A DNA stretch of 64,000 bases from Actinomadura sp. DC4 (GCF_030406325.1 NZ_JAUEQY010000004.1:1-64000), one strand, 5' to 3'; counted from the first letter of the stretch, positions 17,984-27,778 are shown. Program-made: numbers and translations. The notes: generated by a model not told the origin, from the sequence alone.

Positions 17984-20065
17984 ATGATCAGCCGACTGGC
18001 CCGGCTACCGGCCGGCCGCCGTACGAAATGGCTCGTCCTGACCGCGTGGGTGGTCCTGCTCATGGCCGGCGGCGCGCTCGGCGGCAAGCTGCAGGGCGTG
18101 ACGCAGAACAACGCCGACGCCTACCTTCCGGGCAGCGCCGAGGCGACCCGCGTCATCAAGCTGCAGGACAAGGTGCGCCAGGAGGACTCGATGCTCGCCG
18201 TCGTCTCGTACGAGCGGCGCAGCGGCATCACCCCGCAGGACCGCGCGAACGCCCAGGCCGCCGCCGCGAAGGCCGGCGAGCTACCGCACGCCGGGCAGGT
18301 CGTCGGGCCGCTGACCTCCAAGGACGGTCAGGCGATGCAGGTCTTCCTGCCCTTCACCGGCGACGGCGGCGTCGTGCTCCCGGCCATCGACGACCTGCGC
18401 GACATCGTCGAGCACGGTCGGCCCGCCGGCCTGGACGTTCACGTCACCGGGCCGGGAGGGAGCCTGTCCGACCTGGTCAGGGTCTTCAGCAGCATCGACG
18501 GCCCGCTCCTGCTGGTCACGCTCGCCGTCGTGATCATCATGCTGCTCCTGACGTACCGCAGTCCCTTCCTGTGGCTGGTCCCGGTGGTCTGCGCCGGCGC
18601 GGCGTACACGCTGTCGCAGGGTGTGGTGTACCTCCTGGCCGAGGCGGGCCTCACCGTGAGCGGCCAGAGCACCGGCATCCTGGCCGTACTGGTCTTCGGG
18701 GCCGCCACGGACTACGCCCTGCTGATCATCGCCCGCTACCGCGAGGAACTGCACCGGCACGAGGACAAGCACGCGGCCATGGCCGTCGCCCTGCGCCGCG
18801 CCGGGCCGGCCGTGCTGGCGAGCGGCGCGACGGTCACGATCGGGCTGCTGTGCCTGCTCATCGCCGAGCTCAACTCCACCAGCGGTCTCGGCCCGGTGGG
18901 CGCGGCCGGCATCGTCTGCGCGCTCGCCGCCATGACCACGATGCTGCCCGCCCTGCTCGTGGCGCTGCCGCGCGGCGTGTTCTGGCCGGTCGCGCCACGC
19001 TACGACGCGGAGTACGCGGACGCGCCGGAGCAGGAGCACGGCGTCTGGGCCCGCGTCGCGCGGTTCGTCAGCGTACGGCCGCGCGTCGTCTGGGTGGGCA
19101 CCGCGCTTCTACTCGGCGTCCTGGCGGTCGGGCTCACGTCGCTGAGGACCGGGCCGATCTCCAACGCCGGCCAGTTCGTCGGCACGCCGGACTCCATCGT
19201 CGGCGAGCGGGCGATCGCGCGGCACTTCCCGGCCGGCACCGGCAGCCCGGCCATCGTGATCGGGCCGGACACACCCGGGCTGCACGACGCGGTCGCGGGC
19301 ACGCGGGGCGTCGCGGAGGTCGGCAAGCCGGTCAAGGGCGGCGGTTACGCGCAGTACGAGGCGACGCTCACGGACGCGCCCGACAGTCAGGCCGCCCGCG
19401 CCACGGTCGACCGGCTGCGGGCCACCGTGCACCCGCTCGGCGGAAAGGTCGGCGGCACCACCGCGATCAATCTCGACACCCAGCGCGCCGCCCGGCACGA
19501 CAACAAGGCGATCATCCCGGTCGTCCTCGCCGTGGTGCTCGTGATCCTCATCCTGCTGCTGCGGGCCGTGGTGGCACCGCTGCTGCTGATGCTGACGGTG
19601 GTGCTGTCGTTCGCCGCGTCACTGGGCGTCTGCGGGCTCGTCTTCACGCACCTGTTCGGCTTCGAGGGCGCCGACTCGGGGTTCCCGCTGACGATCTTCA
19701 TCTTCCTGGTCGCGCTGGGCGTCGACTACAACATCTTCCTGATGACCCGCGTACGGGAGGAGTCGCAGCGGCTGGGCACGCGGCGAGGCGTCCTGCGCGG
19801 GCTCACCGTCACCGGCGGTGTGATCACCTCGGCCGGGCTGGTGCTGGCGGCGACGTTCGGGGCGCTGGCGACCCTGCCGCTGACCGGGACCGTGGAGATG
19901 GCCTTCGCGGTGGCGTTCGGTGTGCTGCTCGACACCCTGATCGTGCGGTCGCTGCTGGTCCCCGCCCTGGCGTACGACCTCGGGGCGAGGGTCTGGTGGC
20001 CCAGCGGGCTCGCGGCGGCCGGCCGGGGCGAGAGCGAGCCCCGGGTGCACGAGCCGGTCGGCTGA
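17984..20065 (+). CDS. MMPL/RND-family transporter
   Basis: A 693-residue membrane protein with the two-fold MMPL layout. A first membrane helix is followed by a large external loop (residues about 40-165), then a cluster of membrane segments containing FGAATDYALLIIARYREEL. A second loop and second cluster follow with VALGVDYNIFLMTRVREE. Both Asp-Tyr pairs are the proton-relay positions of MMPL proteins. Drug, lipid or siderophore export is possible. A palindromic operator lies directly upstream, so expression is probably repressed until a ligand is present. Confidence 0.85.
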   Translation: MISRLARLPAGRRTKWLVLTAWVVLLMAGGALGGKLQGVTQNNADAYLPGSAEATRVIKLQDKVRQEDSMLAVVSYERRSGITPQDRANAQAAAAKAGELPHAGQVVGPLTSKDGQAMQVFLPFTGDGGVVLPAIDDLRDIVEHGRPAGLDVHVTGPGGSLSDLVRVFSSIDGPLLLVTLAVVIIMLLLTYRSPFLWLVPVVCAGAAYTLSQGVVYLLAEAGLTVSGQSTGILAVLVFGAATDYALLIIARYREELHRHEDKHAAMAVALRRAGPAVLASGATVTIGLLCLLIAELNSTSGLGPVGAAGIVCALAAMTTMLPALLVALPRGVFWPVAPRYDAEYADAPEQEHGVWARVARFVSVRPRVVWVGTALLLGVLAVGLTSLRTGPISNAGQFVGTPDSIVGERAIARHFPAGTGSPAIVIGPDTPGLHDAVAGTRGVAEVGKPVKGGGYAQYEATLTDAPDSQAARATVDRLRATVHPLGGKVGGTTAINLDTQRAARHDNKAIIPVVLAVVLVILILLLRAVVAPLLLMLTVVLSFAASLGVCGLVFTHLFGFEGADSGFPLTIFIFLVALGVDYNIFLMTRVREESQRLGTRRGVLRGLTVTGGVITSAGLVLAATFGALATLPLTGTVEMAFAVAFGVLLDTLIVRSLLVPALAYDLGARVWWPSGLAAAGRGESEPRVHEPVG

Positions 20066-20070
20066 CAAAA

Positions 20071-20100
20071 CGGCGGGTCCGGAGGAGTCCGGGCCCGCCG
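20071..20100. terminator. hairpin between convergent genes
   Basis: GGCGGGTCCGGA and TCCGGGCCCGCC pair with one G-T mismatch around a short loop, between the MMPL stop and the converging FmdB-type gene. Confidence 0.55.
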
Positions 20101-20102
20101 GA

Positions 20103-20441
20103 TCAGGCGACCTTCTCGGACGACGATCCGTTCTTGGACGACTTCGAGGACGAAGACGAGGAGGACTCCGTCTTGGACTCCTTCTTCGTCTCGGTCTTGG
20201 TCTCGGACTTCGTCTCATCCTTCTTGGCGGTCTCCTTGGGCGCGCTGGACGCCGCGCCGGAGCCGCTGCGGCTGTCGGTACGGTAGAAACCCGACCCGCG
20301 GAACACGATGGCGGCGGGGGAGAAGATCTTGCGCAGGCGCCCTTCACAGGCGGGGCACTCGGTCAGCGAGTCGTCGCTGAACTTCTGCACGACCTCCAGG
20401 GATTCGCCGCATTCCGTGCACGTGTACTGGTACGTCGGCAC
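20103..20441 (-). CDS. FmdB-type zinc ribbon protein with Ser/Lys-rich tail
   Basis: A 112-residue protein. The N-terminal zinc ribbon has two CxxC pairs (YTCTECGE and TECPACEG) and IFSPAAIVFRGSGFYRTD, the standard FmdB regulatory-protein domain. After that the chain is a low-complexity K/E/S tail. The GTG at 20441 has GGAGGA upstream and gives the family start PTYQYTC; an ATG further up lacks a site. The function is unknown, though the family is found in most actinobacteria. Confidence 0.8.
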   Translation of the reverse strand: MPTYQYTCTECGESLEVVQKFSDDSLTECPACEGRLRKIFSPAAIVFRGSGFYRTDSRSGSGAASSAPKETAKKDETKSETKTETKKESKTESSSSSSSKSSKNGSSSEKVA

Positions 20442-20527
20442 GAGATCCTCCTTGCTGCACAAGACTGGCACTCTCACTTAATGACTGCCAAGTGTACGGG
20501 TTGCCGGATCATTCCCGGCCAGGGCCA

Positions 20528-22006
20528 TCAGTCCCCCTGCTCGCCGTACCAACCGGCCAGCTTGCCGCGCCTGCTCACCGCGCGCAACCGGCGCTCGGCC
20601 TCCGCACGGACCTCGCTCGTGGTCACGACCAGCAGTTTGTCCCCCGCCTGCAGGCGCGTACTGCCCTCCGGAACGAAGCTCGCGCCGTCCCGTACGACCA
20701 GGGTGATCTGCGCGCCGTGCGGCAGCCGGAGCTCGAAGATCTCCACTCCGTCGAGCCGCGAATCGGCGGGAATGCGGATGTCCAGCAGGTCCGCGTGAAG
20801 TTCTTCGAGAGGGGCGGCCTCGACGTCGATCTCACGGCTGGCATCGGCGACGGCCAGCTTCAGCGCGCGGGCCAGCCACGGCAGCGTCGGGCCCTGCAGC
20901 AGCGTGAAGACGACGACGATGATGAACACCTGGGCGAACAGCTCGTCCGCGTCCTGCAGCCCCGCCGTCATCGCCAGCGTGGCCAAGACGATGGGCACCG
21001 CCCCGCGCAGCCCCGCCCAGGACAGGAAGGCCTTCTCCCGCAGGCCGAGCCCCAGGAACGGGGTGGACAGCAGCACCGACAGCGGCCGGGCCACGAGCAC
21101 CAGGGCGAAACCGCACGCGAGCGCCGGCCAGATCTGCGCGGGCAGCTCGGACGGTGAGGCCAGCAGGCCCAGCATGATGAACAGCCCGATCTGGGCGAGC
21201 CAGGCCAGCCCCTCGGCGAAACCGCGGGTGGCCGGGCGGTGCGGCAGCGGGCTGTTGCCCAGGATCAGCGCCGAGATGTACGCGGCGAGGAAGCCGCTGC
21301 CGTGGATGACGGCCGCCGCGCCGTACGCGCCCACGATGAGGGCCAGCACCGCGATCGGGTACAGGCCCGAGGCCGGCAGCGCCAGGTGGCGCAGTGCGAA
21401 CGCGCCGAGCCAGCCGATGAGCAGGCCCGCCGTCGCGCCGATCGCCAGCTCGGCCACGAGTTCCCCGGCCATGCCCAGGCCCGAGGGCGCGTGCCGCGAC
21501 GTCAGCGCCACCACGAGGATGATCACGGGGGCGTCGTTGAAGCCCGACTCCGCCTCGAGGATGCCCGACAGGCGCGACGGCAGCGGCAGGCGCCGCAGCA
21601 CCGAGAACACGGCGGCGGCGTCCGTCGGCGCGAGCACCGCGCCCAGCAGGGCGGCGATGCGCCAGTCGGCGCCGATCAGCCAGTGCGCGGCGGCGGCCAC
21701 CACCGCGATGCTGACCGCGGTGCCGATCGTGGCCAGCGAGATCGCGGCCGGCACCCCCGCGCGTACGTCGGACCACCGGGTCGTGATGCCGCCCTCGGCC
21801 AGGATCAGGACCAGCGCGGCCAGGCCCAGGGTCTCGGCGACCAGAGGGTCATCGAACCGGATGCCGAACCCGGACTCGCCCAGCAGCAGCCCGAGCGCCA
21901 GGTAGAGGAGGAGGCTGGGCAGCCCGCTGCGATGCGCCAGCCGGACCGCCACGATGGCCGTGATGACCACGATGGAGCCGAGCAGGAGCCACAGATCGAG
22001 CTTCAC
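20528..22006 (-). CDS. potassium/proton antiporter (CPA1, NhaP2-like) with TrkA-C domain
   Basis: A 492-residue protein with about 12 membrane segments (GLPSLLLYLALGLLLGESG, LGAVLAPTDAAAVFSVL, ESGFNDAPVIILVV). The ND/D positions in the last motif are the CPA1 ion-binding region. The soluble end (RIPADSRLDGVEIFELRLP, LVVTTSEV) is a TrkA-C ligand-binding domain. Cation efflux in exchange for protons and pH or osmotic control are expected. It starts at GTG with GGGGAG upstream. Confidence 0.85.
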   Translation of the reverse strand: MKLDLWLLLGSIVVITAIVAVRLAHRSGLPSLLLYLALGLLLGESGFGIRFDDPLVAETLGLAALVLILAEGGITTRWSDVRAGVPAAISLATIGTAVSIAVVAAAAHWLIGADWRIAALLGAVLAPTDAAAVFSVLRRLPLPSRLSGILEAESGFNDAPVIILVVALTSRHAPSGLGMAGELVAELAIGATAGLLIGWLGAFALRHLALPASGLYPIAVLALIVGAYGAAAVIHGSGFLAAYISALILGNSPLPHRPATRGFAEGLAWLAQIGLFIMLGLLASPSELPAQIWPALACGFALVLVARPLSVLLSTPFLGLGLREKAFLSWAGLRGAVPIVLATLAMTAGLQDADELFAQVFIIVVVFTLLQGPTLPWLARALKLAVADASREIDVEAAPLEELHADLLDIRIPADSRLDGVEIFELRLPHGAQITLVVRDGASFVPEGSTRLQAGDKLLVVTTSEVRAEAERRLRAVSRRGKLAGWYGEQGD

Positions 22007-22096
22007 CGGCCGTCTCCCCTTCCCTAGCCGCGCCTCATCGGGCGCGCCGCTTCGGACGCGTCGGTTTCCAGCGGGCGGCCCAGCCGCGGCAGCCGC

Positions 22097-23083
22097 CTAC
22101 CGGCGGCGGATCAGCGGATCGACCGCGTTGACGACATTGGCCACCGGACGCCCTTCGACGACGGCCGCCACGTTGTCCCGCACCTGGGTGATGATGTTGA
22201 GCTGTGCCTGACGGGTGGCTCCCGCGCAGTGCGGCGACAACAGCACGTTCTCATGCCGTCGCAGCGGGTGGTCGGCGGGCGGTGGCTCCTCGTCGTACAC
22301 ATCGAGCGCCGCGCCGGCCAGCCGGCCGCCGTCCAGCGCCTCCAGTACGGCGGCGTCCGGCGCGATCCCGCCCCGCGCGACGTTCACCAGGAGCGCACCC
22401 TGCGGCAGGAGCGCGAGCCGCCGGGCGTCCAGCAGCCCGCGCGTCTCCGGCGTCAGCGGCAGGCAGATCACGAGGACGTCGGACGTGGCGATCAGCTCGT
22501 CGATCTCCTTGTAGACGCCGGTCTCGCGCCGCCGCCGCGACCAGTACGCCACGGGACAGCCGAACGCCTCGAACAGCCGTACGACCTCGGTGCCGATCGC
22601 GCCCATGCCGAGGACGCCGACACGCCGGTTGCCCATCTCGTCCGCGCCGTGCGCGGCGGCCTCCATCTGCGGCCAGGCGCCCGCGCGCACCTGCCGGTCC
22701 GCCCAGGTCAGGCTGCGGGACAGGTTGAGGGTGGCGGCGAACGCCCACTCCGCCACCGACCGCGCGTTCGCCCCTGCGGCGTTGGACACCGCCACGCCCG
22801 CGGCGGTCAGCGCGTCCATGTCACAGGAGTCCACGCCCACCGACGGCATCTGCACGAACGCGAGGTTCGGCGCCGCGGCCACCGCCGCCGCGTCGATGGA
22901 CAGCTTGCCGGTGAAGTCGCCGACCACCAGGTCGGCGTCGGCGAGCGCCGCGTGCAGCCCGTCGCGGTCGCGTACGGCGGGCAGGCGGACCTCGGCGCCG
23001 AGGGGCTGGAAGAGGCCGCGGATCAGGTCCTCGCCGAGCGGCGGCAGCACGAGCAGCCGCCAGGGGGCGTCGCTTCCGGTCAT
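22097..23083 (-). CDS. D-isomer-specific 2-hydroxyacid dehydrogenase
   Basis: A 328-residue NAD(P)-dependent enzyme. The catalytic domain is followed by the Rossmann motif VGVLGMGAIGTEVVRLFEAFG. NVARGGIAPDAAVLEAL holds the catalytic Arg, EEPPPADHPL the Glu, and SPHCAGAT the His. The substrate could be a glyoxylate, hydroxypyruvate or phosphoglycerate type acid; it cannot be told by eye. It is transcribed with the antiporter gene, about 90 bp away. Confidence 0.8.
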   Translation of the reverse strand: MTGSDAPWRLLVLPPLGEDLIRGLFQPLGAEVRLPAVRDRDGLHAALADADLVVGDFTGKLSIDAAAVAAAPNLAFVQMPSVGVDSCDMDALTAAGVAVSNAAGANARSVAEWAFAATLNLSRSLTWADRQVRAGAWPQMEAAAHGADEMGNRRVGVLGMGAIGTEVVRLFEAFGCPVAYWSRRRRETGVYKEIDELIATSDVLVICLPLTPETRGLLDARRLALLPQGALLVNVARGGIAPDAAVLEALDGGRLAGAALDVYDEEPPPADHPLRRHENVLLSPHCAGATRQAQLNIITQVRDNVAAVVEGRPVANVVNAVDPLIRRR

Positions 23084-23176
23084 TCGGGCGCACTCCTCTC
23101 ACGTCACTTCCGATTCTTCTGTGCCGGAGAGATCTTCGACACACCACAGCGGTGTGATCAGCGCCTCTTCTGCCGG

Positions 23177-23755
23177 TCAGGCGAAGCGCGTGACACCGCG
23201 CGCGGGCGTCACGACGGCGCGTACGGGACGGTCGTGCGGCTCGGCGGGGACCGGGTCGAGGAGCTCGGTGTCGTAGACCGCCGCGATCGTCAGGATGCCC
23301 GGGTCGACGCGGGCCAGCACCCGGTCGTACGAGCCGCCGCCGCGCCCCAGCCGCACCCCGGTCGAGGCGGACACCGCCAGCGCGGGCACGATGACCAGGT
23401 CGGCGCCGCGGACCGAGGCGGGCCCCCGCGGCGGCTCCGAGGGCTCCAGCAGGCCGTACGGCCCGGCCCGCAGGGAGTCGGGGCCCTCGTAGGAGGCCCA
23501 GTCGAGGTCTCCGTCGGGCAGGAGCTTGGGCACGAGGACGTACGTCCCGCGTTTCCACATCGCGAACAGCAGGCTGTGCGTGCCCGGCTCGGTGCCGATC
23601 GAGACGTACGCCGCGACCGTACCGGCCATCTCGGCCTCGGGCAGGGTGAGCATCGCGTCGCGCAGCCCGCGGGCGGCGGCGGTCCGCTCGTCCTCGGTCA
23701 GCCGGGCGCGCGCGTCCCGGAGCTCGGCGCGCAGGGCGCTCTTGTCGTTGGGCAC
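23177..23755 (-). CDS. 5-formyltetrahydrofolate cyclo-ligase
   Basis: A 192-residue enzyme converting 5-formyl- to 5,10-methenyl-tetrahydrofolate with ATP. It shows the family layout: KSALRAELRDARARL, VAAYVSIGTEPGT, then VIVPALAVSASTGVRLGRGGGSYDRVLA, the ATP/substrate loop. The GTG at 23755 gives the normal length; an earlier ATG would add a non-conserved extension into the promoter. It is divergent from galU, a common actinobacterial arrangement. Confidence 0.85.
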   Translation of the reverse strand: MPNDKSALRAELRDARARLTEDERTAAARGLRDAMLTLPEAEMAGTVAAYVSIGTEPGTHSLLFAMWKRGTYVLVPKLLPDGDLDWASYEGPDSLRAGPYGLLEPSEPPRGPASVRGADLVIVPALAVSASTGVRLGRGGGSYDRVLARVDPGILTIAAVYDTELLDPVPAEPHDRPVRAVVTPARGVTRFA

Positions 23756-23858
23756 CGGTCCATTGTCGCGCCTGGAACCTCCCGGTGATTCCCGCCTGCG
23801 GAGGGGTAGCGCGTACACAGTCCACGGAACACGACTCACCGGAGGCTAGGGTCTTCCC

Positions 23859-24767
23859 ATGGCCGACCACGCACCCGTAACCAAGGCGGTCGTCCCCGCG
23901 GCCGGCCTTGGTACACGCTTCCTGCCCGCCACCAAGGCGACGCCCAAAGAGATGCTGCCGATCGTCGACAAGCCGGCGATCCAGTACGTCGTCGAGGAGG
24001 CCGTCAACGCCGGCCTCGAGGACCTCCTCCTCGTCACCGGGCGCGGCAAGCGCCCGATCGAGGACCACTTCGACCGGGCCTACGAGCTCGAAGAGGCGCT
24101 CCGCGCCAAGGACGACCCCGAGCGGCTCGCGGCCGTACGCGAGTCCGCCGAGCTCGGGATCGTCCACTACGTACGCCAGGGCGAGCCGAAGGGCCTCGGC
24201 CACGCCGTCCACTGCGCCCACCAGCACGTCGGCAACGAGCCGTTCGCCGTCCTGCTCGGCGACGACCTCATCGACCCGCGCGACCCGCTGCTCCAGCGCA
24301 TGCTGGAGGTCCGCGAGCAGTTCGGCGGCAGCGTCGTCGCACTGATGGAGGTCGAGCCCGAGCAGGTGTCCCTGTACGGCTGCGCGGCGATCGAGCCGAC
24401 CAGCGAGGACGACGTCGTCAAGGTCACCAACCTGGTCGAGAAGCCGGTGCCCGGCGAGGCCCCGAGCCGGTGGATCATCATCGGCCGCTACGTCTGCGAC
24501 CCGGCCGTCTTCGACGTCCTGGAGAAGACCCCGCCGGGCCGCGGCGGAGAGATCCAGCTCACCGACGCGCTGATGACCCTCGCCCAGCGCGACCGCTCTC
24601 AGGGCGGCCCGGTGCACGGCGTGCTGTTCCGCGGCCGCCGCTACGACACCGGCAACAAGCTCGACTACCTGCGCACGGTCGTCCAGTTCGCCGCCGACCG
24701 GCCGGACCTCGCGGCGGAGTTCCTGCCCTGGCTGCGCGAGTTCGTCGCCAAGCACGACGAAGACTGA
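23859..24767 (+). CDS. galU: UTP-glucose-1-phosphate uridylyltransferase
   Basis: A 302-residue nucleotidyltransferase that makes UDP-glucose. The signature AAGLGTRFLPATKATPKEML is at residues 12-32, with DKPAIQYVVEEA, GLGHAVHCA and LGDDLIDP following. It starts the galU-glp-moaC-mog-rimJ-glpR run. Its stop is 2 bp before the glp start. Confidence 0.9.
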   Translation: MADHAPVTKAVVPAAGLGTRFLPATKATPKEMLPIVDKPAIQYVVEEAVNAGLEDLLLVTGRGKRPIEDHFDRAYELEEALRAKDDPERLAAVRESAELGIVHYVRQGEPKGLGHAVHCAHQHVGNEPFAVLLGDDLIDPRDPLLQRMLEVREQFGGSVVALMEVEPEQVSLYGCAAIEPTSEDDVVKVTNLVEKPVPGEAPSRWIIIGRYVCDPAVFDVLEKTPPGRGGEIQLTDALMTLAQRDRSQGGPVHGVLFRGRRYDTGNKLDYLRTVVQFAADRPDLAAEFLPWLREFVAKHDED

Positions 24768-24769
24768 TC

Positions 24770-25978
24770 ATGAAGACGGTCGACGAGCACCTCGCGGACA
24801 TCCTGGCGGCGACGCACCGGCTCGCGCCGCTGGACCTCGCGCTGCTGGAAGCCGTACACGGCGTGCTGGCCGAGCCGGTCACCGCGCCGGTGAACCTCCC
24901 GCCGTTCGACAACTCCGCGATGGACGGGTACGCCGTCCTCGCCTCCGACGTCGCCGGCGCGTCCGAGACGTCGCCGGTGACGCTGTCGGTCGTCGGCGAC
25001 ATCGCCGCCGGCGACCAGGAGGCGTACGGCATCCGGGCCGGCCTGTGCGCGCGGATCATGACCGGCGCGCCGGTGCCGGCCGGCTGCGACGCCATCGTGC
25101 CGGTCGAGTGGACCGACGGCGGCACCGCCAAGGTCGCGATCCGGCGGCCGGCCGTCGCCGGGCACTACATCCGGCGCAGCGGCGAGGACGTCACCGAGGG
25201 CCAGGTCGTCCTGGAGCCGGGCACGCGCCTCGGCGCCGCCCAGATCGGCATGCTCGCCGCGGTCGGCCGGGCCCGCGTCGCCGTGCGCCCGCGGCCGCGC
25301 GTCGTGGTGCTGTCCACCGGTAGCGAGCTGGTCGAGCCCGGCTCCAGTGTGGGACCGGGCCAGATCTGGGACGCCAACGGCTTCGCGCTGACCGCCGCCG
25401 CCACCGAGGCGGGCGGCGTCGGTTTCCGGCAGGGCGTGATCGGCGACGATCCCCGCCAGGTGCTCGCCGCCATCGAGGAACAGCTCGGCTTCGCCGACCT
25501 GGTCATCACCTCCGGTGGCGTCAGCATGGGCGCCCGCGACGTCGTCAAGGAGGTGCTGTCCGGCCTCGGCACGATGAAGTTCGAGCAGGTCGCGATGCGG
25601 CCGGGCAAGCCGCAGGGCTTCGGCCTCCTCGACGACCACACCCCGATCTTCACGCTGCCGGGCAACCCGGTCAGCGCCTTCGTGTCGTTCCAGGTCTTCG
25701 TACGGCCCGCCCTGCGCGCGCTGCAGGGCCTGCCGCCGGACCCGCTGCCGACGGTGACGGCGCGCCTCACCACGCCGGTCTCCTCGCCCTCGGGGCTGCG
25801 CCACTTCCTGCGCGGCGCGCTCGTCTATCGCCACGGCGCGTACGAGGTGAGCCCGGCCGAGGGGCAGGGGTCGCACCAGATCTTCTCGCTGTCCTCCTCC
25901 AACTGCCTGATGGTGGTCGGGGACGACGTCACCTCGCTCGACGCCGGAGCTCCGGTGGACGTCATGATGCTGCCATGA
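24770..25978 (+). CDS. glp: gephyrin-like molybdotransferase Glp (MoeA family)
   Basis: A 402-residue MoeA/gephyrin-E-type protein. It starts TVDEHLADILAATHRLAPLD and has NLPPFDNSAMDGYAV, ITSGGVSMGARDVVKE and FTLPGNPVSAF. MoeA inserts molybdate into molybdopterin. In actinobacteria the paralog next to galU, rimJ and glpR is Glp, which has been shown in Corynebacterium to bind FtsZ and the membrane receptor GlpR. The matching gene order here supports that role, with or without the enzyme activity. Confidence 0.85.
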   Translation: MKTVDEHLADILAATHRLAPLDLALLEAVHGVLAEPVTAPVNLPPFDNSAMDGYAVLASDVAGASETSPVTLSVVGDIAAGDQEAYGIRAGLCARIMTGAPVPAGCDAIVPVEWTDGGTAKVAIRRPAVAGHYIRRSGEDVTEGQVVLEPGTRLGAAQIGMLAAVGRARVAVRPRPRVVVLSTGSELVEPGSSVGPGQIWDANGFALTAAATEAGGVGFRQGVIGDDPRQVLAAIEEQLGFADLVITSGGVSMGARDVVKEVLSGLGTMKFEQVAMRPGKPQGFGLLDDHTPIFTLPGNPVSAFVSFQVFVRPALRALQGLPPDPLPTVTARLTTPVSSPSGLRHFLRGALVYRHGAYEVSPAEGQGSHQIFSLSSSNCLMVVGDDVTSLDAGAPVDVMMLP

Positions 25979-26460
25979 CCTCGCCGGGGGAGTTCTCGCA
26001 CCTGGACTCGTCGGGGGCGGCCCGCATGGTCGACGTCTCCGCCAAGGAGATCTCGGTCCGTACGGCGACGGCGACCGGTTTCGTACGCCTGTCGGCGCCC
26101 TGCGTCGCGGCCCTGCGTGCCGGGAACGTCCCCAAGGGCGACGCGCTCGCCGTGGCCCGCATCGCGGGCATCCAGGCGGCCAAGCGCACCCCGGACCTCG
26201 TGCCGCTGTGCCACCCGATCGCGATCCACGGCGTCGTCGTGGACCTGTCCGTACGCGACGACGGCGTGGCCATCTCCGCGCAGGTGCGGACCGCCGACCG
26301 TACGGGCGTCGAGATGGAGGCCCTCACCTGCGTCTCCGTCGCCGCGCTCGCCCTGATCGACATGGTCAAGTCCGTCGATCCGGCCGCGGTCGTCACCGAC
26401 GTGCGGGTGGAGGAGAAGACCGGTGGCAAGACCGGTCTCTGGCGGAGGGAGGACACATGA
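25975..26460 (+). CDS. moaC: cyclic pyranopterin monophosphate synthase MoaC
   Basis: A 161-residue MoaC. The family motifs are MVDVSAKEISVRTA, VPLCHPIAI, EMEALTCVSVAALALIDMVKSVD and KTGGKTG. It forms cyclic pyranopterin monophosphate from the MoaA product. The ATG overlaps the glp stop (ATGA), and its own stop overlaps the next start. moaA is not in this window. Confidence 0.9.
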   Translation: MTSPGEFSHLDSSGAARMVDVSAKEISVRTATATGFVRLSAPCVAALRAGNVPKGDALAVARIAGIQAAKRTPDLVPLCHPIAIHGVVVDLSVRDDGVAISAQVRTADRTGVEMEALTCVSVAALALIDMVKSVDPAAVVTDVRVEEKTGGKTGLWRREDT

Positions 26461-26939
26461 GCCGCGCCCTGGCGGTGACCGTGTCGAATCGCGCCTCGGC
26501 CGGGGTCTATGAGGACACCTCCGGGCCGGTGCTGGTGGAGCGGTTGCGATCGCTCGGCTTCGAGGTCTCCGGGCCGGTGGTGATCCCGGACGGCGACCGC
26601 GTCGAGGAGGTCCTGCGCGACGCGGTCTCGCAGGGGTACGCCGTCGTGGTCACCAGCGGCGGCACCGGGCTCACCCCGATGGACCTGACGCCGGAGATGA
26701 CCCGCCGCGTGATCGAGCGCGAGGTCCCCGGCATCGCCGAGGCCATCCGCCTGACCGGCCGCGACAAGGTGCCGACCGCGATCCTTTCCCGCGGCCTGGC
26801 GGGCGTGGCCGGCCGTACGCTGATCGTGAACCTTCCGGGGTCGCGCGGCGGCGTCAAGGACGGCATGGACGTGCTCGCCGGCGTCCTGCGGCACGCGGTC
26901 GACCAGATCGCCGGGGGTGACCACCCACGTACCCCGTAA
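26457..26939 (+). CDS. mog: MogA/MoaB-family molybdenum cofactor protein
   Basis: A 160-residue MogA/MoaB domain protein: VVVTSGGTGLTPMDLTPE, PTAILSRGLAGV and VNLPGSRGGVKDGM. It adenylylates molybdopterin before metal insertion. It is translationally coupled to moaC through a 4-bp overlap, which puts three molybdenum cofactor genes in one run. Confidence 0.85.
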   Translation: MSRALAVTVSNRASAGVYEDTSGPVLVERLRSLGFEVSGPVVIPDGDRVEEVLRDAVSQGYAVVVTSGGTGLTPMDLTPEMTRRVIEREVPGIAEAIRLTGRDKVPTAILSRGLAGVAGRTLIVNLPGSRGGVKDGMDVLAGVLRHAVDQIAGGDHPRTP

Positions 26940-26994
26940 TCGTTCTGGGATGGCGCGGAACGGGAGGTGGGGGAATCATGGGGGGGTGGATCGC

Positions 26995-27609
26995 ATGCGG
27001 GGTTGGCCCGCCATCTTGGCCGAGGGCCCGGTGGGGCTCCGGCCGTTGCGTCTCCGCGACGCCTCCATGTGGCGCGAGGTAAGGATCCGCAACGCCGAAT
27101 GGTTGCGTCCCTGGGAGCCGACGAATCCGGAGACCCCTCTGTTCCGGAGCGGTATCGGCCCCTACCTCGGCATGGCCCAGACGATGCGCCGCGAGGCGCG
27201 CCAGGGGCTGGCGTTGCCCTGGGTGGTCACCTACGAGGGCGACTTCGTCGGCCAGCTGACCATCGGTGCCATCGTGTGGGGCTCGGCCCGGTCGGCCCAG
27301 ATCGGCTACTGGGTCGACAAGACCGTCGCCGGCCGTGGCGTGATGCCGACCGCCGTGGCCCTCGCGGTAGATCACTGTTTCTTCAATGTCGGGCTGCACC
27401 GCGTCGAGGCGAACATCCGCCCGGAGAACACCGCGAGCCGCCGCGTCGTGGAAAAGCTCGGTTTTCGCGAAGAAGGGGTCCGGCAGCGCCATCTGCACAT
27501 CGACGGAGCGTGGCGCGATCACCTCTGTTACGCCTTGACCACGGAGGATGTACCCGGCGGCCTCATGTCCCGCTGGCGGGCGAGCACGCGGCAGGCTTTC
27601 CCCCGCTGA
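26995..27609 (+). CDS. GNAT-family N-acetyltransferase, RimJ-like
   Basis: A 204-residue GNAT of the ribosomal-protein/GCN5 type: VGLRPLRLRDASMWREVR, QIGYWVDKTVAGRGVMPTAV with the acetyl-CoA pyrophosphate loop, and HRVEANIRPENTASRRVVEKLGF. The ATG at 26995 or the GTG at 26986 could be the start. It lies between mog and glpR, exactly where a rimJ-like gene lies in other glp/glpR loci. Confidence 0.8.
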   Translation: MRGWPAILAEGPVGLRPLRLRDASMWREVRIRNAEWLRPWEPTNPETPLFRSGIGPYLGMAQTMRREARQGLALPWVVTYEGDFVGQLTIGAIVWGSARSAQIGYWVDKTVAGRGVMPTAVALAVDHCFFNVGLHRVEANIRPENTASRRVVEKLGFREEGVRQRHLHIDGAWRDHLCYALTTEDVPGGLMSRWRASTRQAFPR

Positions 27610-27778
27610 GGCGGCGGACGGCAAAAGCTTGGTCATCCAATGTTTATGTACGGCCCGATCTCGCGACACACCGCCCCGAATGCTCGTCAACCACTGACGG
27701 TGGGTCTTAGCGTGCGGGACGTGAGCGCGCGCGTATCCAAGGTCGGCGCGGGCCTGGACGCGGCAATGGGGAGGGCTG